A stretch of 35,532 nt of DNA from an uncultured Dorea sp. Lineage in GTDB: Bacteria > Bacillota > Clostridia > Lachnospirales > Lachnospiraceae. The position numbers and the translations under genes were made by a program. The notes under the pieces are model-generated. The model was not told the origin of the DNA. It was given only the letters and a program-made list of their open reading frames with translations, and made no database searches. Shown piece by piece: positions 29,873 to 35,532 of the stretch. Where the stretch lies: the NCBI GenBank assembly GCA_948602995.1, contig CAPEBR010000038.1, forward strand, positions 1 through 35,532, in the 5' to 3' direction. Every line of letters starts with the position of its first letter. Within the stretch, counting starts at the first letter, position 1.

Positions 29873-32800
29873 ATGAGCAATTTTTCATTTCTTGAAAAAC
29901 GTTGGAGAGATTTGGCTAAATTAGGAGATCTGTCAGAGAAATATGTTTATTCTGACCCTAATACCTCGATTATTAAACAGGGTATATTGTCTGAAATAAT
30001 GGTAAAATATATGCTTGCTTATGATGGGATAGAAGAGCCGGCACTTAATAATACACATGCTAACCGTATCAGGATATTGAGAAACAATGGCTTATTACCA
30101 TATGAAATAGATAATACCTTATATGTATTACGAAAAGCCCGAAATGATGCGGCTCATAAGGCAATGGATGAAAACAGAAAAGCGTTAAATAATCTTGAAC
30201 TATTATATGAGCTATGTGTCTGGTTTATGCAGATATATGGAGATCATGAGTTTCAGCCTCGAGAATATATTCCGCCGATTGATATTGAGACTAGTTTAGA
30301 AGAACTGACGAGAGAAAATCAGAAATTGGAATCACGTAACAGGACATTGCTTCTTGAGATTCAGAGGATACAGAAGAAGGGAAAAGCGGATGGTGAGCGT
30401 AGAGAGAATGCATATAAAAAGGCTTTGAATATTCGTTTGTCAGAGGCACAGACAAGAGAATTGATAGATGATCAGCTGCGAAAAGTCGGATGGGAGGCCG
30501 ATACACAGAATATACGATATTCAAAAGGTGCAAGACCTGCAAAGGGAAGAAATCTTGCAATTGCAGAGTGGCCAACGGTTTCTTCTGCAGGAAGTGTTGG
30601 CTATGTTGATTATATGCTGTTTATCGGAGAAAAAATGGTCGGTGTTATAGAGGCTAAGAAGAAGCATACGAATGTCTTGTCGGTGCTGGACGGTCAATGT
30701 AAGGAATATGCCCGTAGAATTAAGGAAGAGCATAGGAAATATTTGCTTAAAACGTATGGGGAGTATAAAGTCCCGTTTCTTTTTGCAACGAATGGCAGAG
30801 GATATATCAGGCAATATGAAGAAATGTCAGGGATATGGTTTCTTGATGTCAGAGAGCAGTTTAATTCGGCAAAAGCATTATCTGGGTGGCCAAGTCCCGA
30901 GGGGATAGAGCAGGATTTGGAGAAGGATATTACTGAAGCAGATAAACAGCTTGCAGCAACCGGTTACGAGATTTTGCAAGATCCGGATGGCCTGGGACTG
31001 CGCGATTATCAGATAGAGGCAATTAAAGCGGCAGAGCAAGCAATTGCTGAACATAAAGACAGAATTCTTCTGGCAATGGCAACGGGGACAGGGAAAACAC
31101 GAACTGTATTGGGGATGATCTATCGTTTTTTGCTGGCAAAAAGATTCAAAAGGATACTATATCTGGTGGATCGGAATGCCCTTGGTAATCAGACTATGGA
31201 TACGTTTAAGGATGTCCGGTTAGAAGGCTTGAAATCACTTGACAAGCTATATGATGTAAAAGATCTGAAGGAAAGGGATTTTGAAAAGGATACGAGAGTT
31301 CATATTGCTACGGTGCAAAGCCTGGTCAAGAGGATTCTGTATAATGACTCAGACAGCAGACTTGGAATATCAGATTATGATTTGATTATTGTAGATGAGG
31401 CTCACAGGGGGTATTTGCTGGACAAAGAAATGGGAGAGGACGAAATCCTTTATCGAAATCAAGATGAATTCCGAAGCAAATACAGGGCAGTCATTGATTA
31501 TTTTGATGCGGTAAAGATTGCGCTTACGGCAACGCCTGCATTACACACAACTGAAATCTTTGGCAGGCCTGTCTTTACTTATGACTATACGACTGCTGTT
31601 ATAGACGGCTACTTAGTAGATCATGATGCACCTCATATTATTAGAACGAAATTAAGTGAAGAGGGGATTACATTTACAGCTGGCAGTACGGCAGCTATGT
31701 ATGACCCTGTAACGAATATGGTGATTAATAGTGAAGAACTGGAAGATGATTTGAAATTTGAAGTGGAAGACTTTAACCGGAAGGTTGTGAATAAGAATTT
31801 TAATAAGACTGTGTTGTATGAAATAGCGAAAAATATTGATCCGAATGAGGAGGGGAAAACGCTTATTTTTGCAGTTGATGACGCACATGCTGATACGATT
31901 ACTGGAATTTTGAAAGATTATTATACAGAACAGGGAATCAGCGGAGATGCGGTTATGAAAATTACAGGTTCTATCGAAAATGGAAATCCTGAAAAAATTA
32001 AAGAAGCAATCCGTAGATTTAAAAATGAAGAGTTTCCTAATATTGTTGTAACGGTAGACTTACTTACAACAGGCATTGATGTGGAAGAGATTGTAAATCT
32101 AGTGTTTATGAGAAGAATCCGTTCACGTATTTTGTTTGACCAGATGTTGGGGCGCGCCACGAGATTATGCCCTAAGATCGGGAAAACCCATTTTGAAATT
32201 TATGATGCAGTGGGTATTTATAATGCAGTAGCGCCATTATCTACTATGAAGCCTGTTGTAGCCAGTCCCAAAACGACTTTTGATGATCTGATTAATGGCA
32301 TAGACAGTTTGGGAGGTGACAAAAAGGGTAAAAAGCTGATCGATATGATAGTTGTTAAAATTCTTAGAAATAAGAACAAGATGACAGATGAATTCCGGGA
32401 ACATTTTCAAACGCTGACTGATGGACAATCGCCGGAGATATTTGTTGAGAAGCTTCGTAAGATGTCGGCTGACCAGGCTGCAGATACAGTTAAAAAATAT
32501 AAAGAGGCCTTTTCATATGTACGCGGCATGCCTGGTGAAAGAATGAAATATATCAGTGATGCAGAAGATAAGATCATAAGTCATGAACGGGGATACGGAA
32601 ATGCAGTAAAGCCCGAGGATTATCTGAAAGAGTTCCGGGATTTTATTGATACGCATTTGAACGAAATAGCAGCGCTTAATATTGTCGCAACAAGGCCGAA
32701 GGATCTGACACGTCAGTCTCTAAAAGAACTGAAACAGATATTAGGAAGTCATAATTACAGGGAAACAATGCTTCAAACTGCCTGGAAAGAAATGACAAAT

Positions 32801-33112
32801 GAGGATATTGCTGCCGACATTATTAGTTTTATTAGACAGAGAAGTATAGGAGATGCTCTGATCAGTAAAGAAGACAGGATTCATGGTGCAATTGAGAAAC
32901 TAAAGGAGGCGCATCCTGAATTAGGTAAAATGCAATTGAACTGGCTTCATAGAATAGAAGCATATCTAAAAAAGGAAACAGTGCTTAACAGAGAATCTTT
33001 TGATGCAGAGGCATTTCGAAATAAAGGTGGATATAATGCTGTTAATAAGGCATTCGGGAACAGGCTAGGTGCTATTATTGATGAGATTAATACCTATATG
33101 TATACGGCATGA
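29873..33112 (+). CDS. hsdR: Type I restriction enzyme, R (endonuclease/translocase) subunit
   Basis: A 1079-residue HsdR. N-terminal residues 1-130 resemble a DUF4145 domain (RILRNNGLLPYEIDNTLYVLRKARNDAAH), followed by a coiled coil near 140-180. The PD-(D/E)xK nuclease core has VDYMLF near 244 and VIEAKKK near 257. The SF2 translocase has Walker A ATGTGKT near 404, DEAH near 508, LTATP near 560 and GRATRL near 760, and a C-terminal helical region follows. The DUF4145 plus EcoEI-type C-terminus suggests the type I family that includes EcoEI. ATG 29873 is used because GGGAGGAAGG precedes it; an in-frame TTG at 29840 lies inside the dyad. The enzyme cuts foreign DNA lacking the cognate methylation. 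Confidence 0.95.
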   Translation: MSNFSFLEKRWRDLAKLGDLSEKYVYSDPNTSIIKQGILSEIMVKYMLAYDGIEEPALNNTHANRIRILRNNGLLPYEIDNTLYVLRKARNDAAHKAMDENRKALNNLELLYELCVWFMQIYGDHEFQPREYIPPIDIETSLEELTRENQKLESRNRTLLLEIQRIQKKGKADGERRENAYKKALNIRLSEAQTRELIDDQLRKVGWEADTQNIRYSKGARPAKGRNLAIAEWPTVSSAGSVGYVDYMLFIGEKMVGVIEAKKKHTNVLSVLDGQCKEYARRIKEEHRKYLLKTYGEYKVPFLFATNGRGYIRQYEEMSGIWFLDVREQFNSAKALSGWPSPEGIEQDLEKDITEADKQLAATGYEILQDPDGLGLRDYQIEAIKAAEQAIAEHKDRILLAMATGTGKTRTVLGMIYRFLLAKRFKRILYLVDRNALGNQTMDTFKDVRLEGLKSLDKLYDVKDLKERDFEKDTRVHIATVQSLVKRILYNDSDSRLGISDYDLIIVDEAHRGYLLDKEMGEDEILYRNQDEFRSKYRAVIDYFDAVKIALTATPALHTTEIFGRPVFTYDYTTAVIDGYLVDHDAPHIIRTKLSEEGITFTAGSTAAMYDPVTNMVINSEELEDDLKFEVEDFNRKVVNKNFNKTVLYEIAKNIDPNEEGKTLIFAVDDAHADTITGILKDYYTEQGISGDAVMKITGSIENGNPEKIKEAIRRFKNEEFPNIVVTVDLLTTGIDVEEIVNLVFMRRIRSRILFDQMLGRATRLCPKIGKTHFEIYDAVGIYNAVAPLSTMKPVVASPKTTFDDLINGIDSLGGDKKGKKLIDMIVVKILRNKNKMTDEFREHFQTLTDGQSPEIFVEKLRKMSADQAADTVKKYKEAFSYVRGMPGERMKYISDAEDKIISHERGYGNAVKPEDYLKEFRDFIDTHLNEIAALNIVATRPKDLTRQSLKELKQILGSHNYRETMLQTAWKEMTNEDIAADIISFIRQRSIGDALISKEDRIHGAIEKLKEAHPELGKMQLNWLHRIEAYLKKETVLNRESFDAEAFRNKGGYNAVNKAFGNRLGAIIDEINTYMYTA

Positions 33113-33135
33113 TAAAATGGAGGGCTTAGGATACG

Positions 33136-34566
33136 ATGACAAATAATGAAATTGTTGCGAAACTGTGGAATATGTGCAATGTACTTAGGGATGACGGTAT
33201 TACATATCATCAGTACGTGACAGAACTTACATATATTTTATTTTTAAAAATGGCAAAGGAAACAGGTTCGGAAAAGAATATTCCTGACAGGTATCGTTGG
33301 GACGAGCTGAAAAAGAAGGAAGGAATGGAGTTAAAGCGCTTCTACGAGGAACTTTTGCGTGAGTTGGGAGATAATTGTACGGGGCGTATTCAGGAGATAT
33401 ATAGTGGCGCCAAAAGTAATATTGAGGAGCCGGCTAATCTAAAGAAAATTATTACAAATATTGACAGCCTTGACTGGTATAGTGCAAAAGAAGAAGGACT
33501 AGGTAATCTATATGAGGGACTTTTGGAAAAGAATGCCAGTGAGAAGAAGTCTGGTGCAGGCCAGTATTTTACACCGAGGGTTTTGATCGATGTTATGACA
33601 AGACTGATTGCGCCGCAGCCGGGAGAGCGCTGTAATGATCCTGCCTGTGGGACATTTGGGTTCATGATTGCGGCGGACAGCTATATAAAAAAGAATACAT
33701 ATGATCTGTGTGCTTTGGTCGAAGAGACGCAGAAATTCCAAAAATATGAAGCATTTACTGGAGGTGAACTGGTTCATGAAACGCACAGGCTAGCGCTTAT
33801 GAATGCAATGCTACATGATATTGAAGGGAAAATTTACCTGTGTGATACCTTGTCGAACCAGGGAAAAGTGATGAAGGATTTTGACGTGATTCTTACCAAT
33901 CCCCCGTTTGGGACAAAAAAAGGTGGAGAACGTGCAACGCGTGACGATTTTACATATCAGACCAGTAATAAACAGCTTAATTTCTTACAGCATATTTACC
34001 GTAGCTTAAAAAGAAATGGCAAAGCCCGGGCTGCAGTTGTATTACCGGATAATGTTCTCTTTGCAGATGGAGATGGTGAGAGAATCCGCCGTGACCTCAT
34101 GGAGAAATGCAATCTCCATACAATTCTGCGTCTGCCTACAGGGATTTTTTATGCACAAGGAGTAAAAACAAATGTATTATTTTTTACTCGAGGGAAAACA
34201 GACCAGGGAAATACAAAGGAGGTGTGGATTTATGATCTTCGTTCAGAAATGCCCTCTTTTGGGAAAACAAATCGCTTAAAAATCAGTCATTTTGATGAGT
34301 TTGTAGAGTGCTATAAAGGGGCAGATTTATCAGCCCGTGAACAGACTTACAGTGAAGAAAATCCTAATGGACGATGGCGTAGATTTACATATGATGAAAT
34401 TCTTTCCCGTGATAAGACAAGTCTAGATATTACCTGGATTAGGAGTGGGGCAGAGGGAGAAGATTTTACATTAACTGAATTATTGGAGCAGATTAAAGAA
34501 AAATCAGCCAATATAGCAAATGCGGTTGCTGAATTGGAAAAGTTACTTGGTGAGGTGAATGAATAA
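33136..34566 (+). CDS. hsdM: Type I restriction-modification, M (adenine methyltransferase) subunit
   Basis: A 476-residue HsdM. An N-terminal helical HsdM_N domain (1-125, YVTELTYILFLKMAKE) is followed by the methyltransferase with the AdoMet motif DPACGTFGF at about 168-176 and the catalytic NPPF of N6-adenine enzymes at about 255. GQYFTPRVLIDVM precedes motif I as in the family. It methylates the target with HsdS and forms part of the restriction complex with HsdR. It starts at ATG 33136, 24 bases after hsdR, and its stop overlaps the hsdS start. Confidence 0.96.
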   Translation: MTNNEIVAKLWNMCNVLRDDGITYHQYVTELTYILFLKMAKETGSEKNIPDRYRWDELKKKEGMELKRFYEELLRELGDNCTGRIQEIYSGAKSNIEEPANLKKIITNIDSLDWYSAKEEGLGNLYEGLLEKNASEKKSGAGQYFTPRVLIDVMTRLIAPQPGERCNDPACGTFGFMIAADSYIKKNTYDLCALVEETQKFQKYEAFTGGELVHETHRLALMNAMLHDIEGKIYLCDTLSNQGKVMKDFDVILTNPPFGTKKGGERATRDDFTYQTSNKQLNFLQHIYRSLKRNGKARAAVVLPDNVLFADGDGERIRRDLMEKCNLHTILRLPTGIFYAQGVKTNVLFFTRGKTDQGNTKEVWIYDLRSEMPSFGKTNRLKISHFDEFVECYKGADLSAREQTYSEENPNGRWRRFTYDEILSRDKTSLDITWIRSGAEGEDFTLTELLEQIKEKSANIANAVAELEKLLGEVNE

Positions 34567-35532
34567 TGGATACAAAGGCATTGAGGCAGAAAATATTGGA
34601 TCTAGCTATCCGGGGAAAGCTTGTGCCTCAAGATGCGGATGATGAACCGGCCTCTGTTTTGTTGGAGAGAATCAGGGAAGAAAAGCAGCAGATGTTGAAG
34701 GATGGGAAGCTGAAGCCTAAAGATGTGAAGAATGATACGATAATCTTTCGGGGAGAGGATAATTCGCATTATGAGAAGTTCCAGGATGGGACGGTGAAAT
34801 GTATTGAGGATGAGATACCGTTTGAGGTACCGGAGGGGTGGGAATGGTGCCGTTTGCACTCATTAACTCTAAAAATAGGGGCAGGTAGTACTCCGGCAGG
34901 TGGTGCTTCTGTTTATACTAATTTTGGAGTAAAATTTATTCGTTCTCAAAATGTATATGATGATGGGCTTGTTTTGACGAATATAGCTTATATTTCAAAA
35001 GAAATAAATGAAAAGAAATTTGGAAGTATAGTAAAACCCAAAGACATTCTTTTAAATATTACTGGAGGCTCCATTGGTAGGTGTTCTTTAGTCCCAGACA
35101 ACTTTGACATTGCAAATGTAAATCAACATGTTGTCATAATTAGATTAGTCGATTCGTCATTAAGAAACTTTATTCACAAGTTGATTATATCTCCATATAT
35201 TCAAAGCCAAATCTTTTCCAAGCAAGTTGGCTCTGGCAGAGGTGGCCTTAGTGTTGAAACTTTGTCTACTTTTTTAATTCCTGTACCACCTCAAAAAGAA
35301 CAGATAGCCATACAAAAGAAATTAAAGGACTGTATTTATTATCTGCTGCAAATAGCTAGTGAAAAGGAAAGTGTTGAAACCCTAATTGGAATAACAAGAA
35401 TGAAAATTTTAGATCTTGCAATCCGCGGTCAACTTACATCACAGAATCCTGAAGATGAACCTGCTTCTGCCATCCTGAATCGTATTCGTACAGAAAAAGA
35501 GGAACTGATAAAACAAGGCAAAATCAAGCGTG
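34566..35532 (+). CDS. hsdS: Type I restriction-modification, S (specificity) subunit, cut by window edge
   Basis: The frame stays open from ATG 34566 to the right edge, about 322 codons, with no stop. It starts with a conserved repeat (QKILDLAIRGKLVPQDADDEPAS) that recurs near the edge as MKILDLAIRGQLTSQNPEDEPAS, the two central-type HsdS repeats. Between them lies the first target recognition domain (PEGWEWCRLHSL, FIRSQNVYDDG, NITGGSIGRCSLV, IPVPPQKEQIAIQKK). The second recognition domain should lie beyond the window. The overlap TAATG with hsdM shows translational coupling. Whether the second half is intact, or inverted gene copies follow for phase variation, cannot be seen here. Confidence 0.93.
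   Translation, partial: MDTKALRQKILDLAIRGKLVPQDADDEPASVLLERIREEKQQMLKDGKLKPKDVKNDTIIFRGEDNSHYEKFQDGTVKCIEDEIPFEVPEGWEWCRLHSLTLKIGAGSTPAGGASVYTNFGVKFIRSQNVYDDGLVLTNIAYISKEINEKKFGSIVKPKDILLNITGGSIGRCSLVPDNFDIANVNQHVVIIRLVDSSLRNFIHKLIISPYIQSQIFSKQVGSGRGGLSVETLSTFLIPVPPQKEQIAIQKKLKDCIYYLLQIASEKESVETLIGITRMKILDLAIRGQLTSQNPEDEPASAILNRIRTEKEELIKQGKIKR

Overview
The window looks like the chromosome of an anaerobic gut-type Firmicute, most likely a Lachnospiraceae-like Clostridium relative. This rests on strong AGGAGG ribosome binding sites, a moderate-GC core beside AT-rich accessory DNA, secreted proteins with YG-type wall-binding and Big_2 repeats, and a ferredoxin- and NADH-centred fermentation operon. 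The taxon is an inference; no rRNA gene is present.

Region 1 (about 440-7631, AT-rich, + strand) is a self-contained envelope cluster. It holds a small secreted DUF2712-like protein, a lipoprotein, three ABC-2 type permeases, an ABC ATPase, a membrane-anchored exported protein, a BlaI-type repressor, a BlaR1/M56-type membrane protease without a beta-lactam sensor domain, and another small secreted peptide. It resembles a peptide or antibiotic export/response module. Region 2 (7676-13329, - strand) encodes a secreted transglutaminase-like protein with wall-binding repeats. It also encodes a 1524-residue secreted protein with Big_2 domains and two tandem copies of a nucleoside-hydrolase-like DUF1593/Sde182 module.

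Region 3 (about 13970-27180, + strand) is the main interest. A candidate structured RNA and a promoter overlapped by a Rex-like operator precede an LDH-family dehydrogenase that carries the malate-type Arg. Then come HdrB, HdrC, HdrA, an MvhD/FlxD-like protein, two Flx-type iron-sulfur proteins, an FlxA-like FAD/NAD oxidoreductase, a soluble fumarate reductase pair, both class I fumarase subunits and an AspT/YidE-family transporter. Read together this is a reductive C4 branch, oxaloacetate to malate to fumarate to succinate. Its fumarate reductase has no membrane anchor and is encoded beside a FlxABCD-HdrABC-type NADH-oxidising, potentially electron-bifurcating complex. The idea that the two halves form one NADH-, ferredoxin- or thiol-linked fumarate reductase machine is my inference and the best candidate here for an undescribed system.

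Region 4 (27275-35532) is accessory: a coiled-coil protein of unknown function (- strand), an IS4-type transposase remnant, a broken Panacea/DUF4065 gene, and a type I restriction-modification operon (hsdR, hsdM, and hsdS cut by the right edge). Several perfect palindromes (two identical 38-nt copies, one of 48 nt) and a 165-nt element of nested inverted repeats sit between genes.
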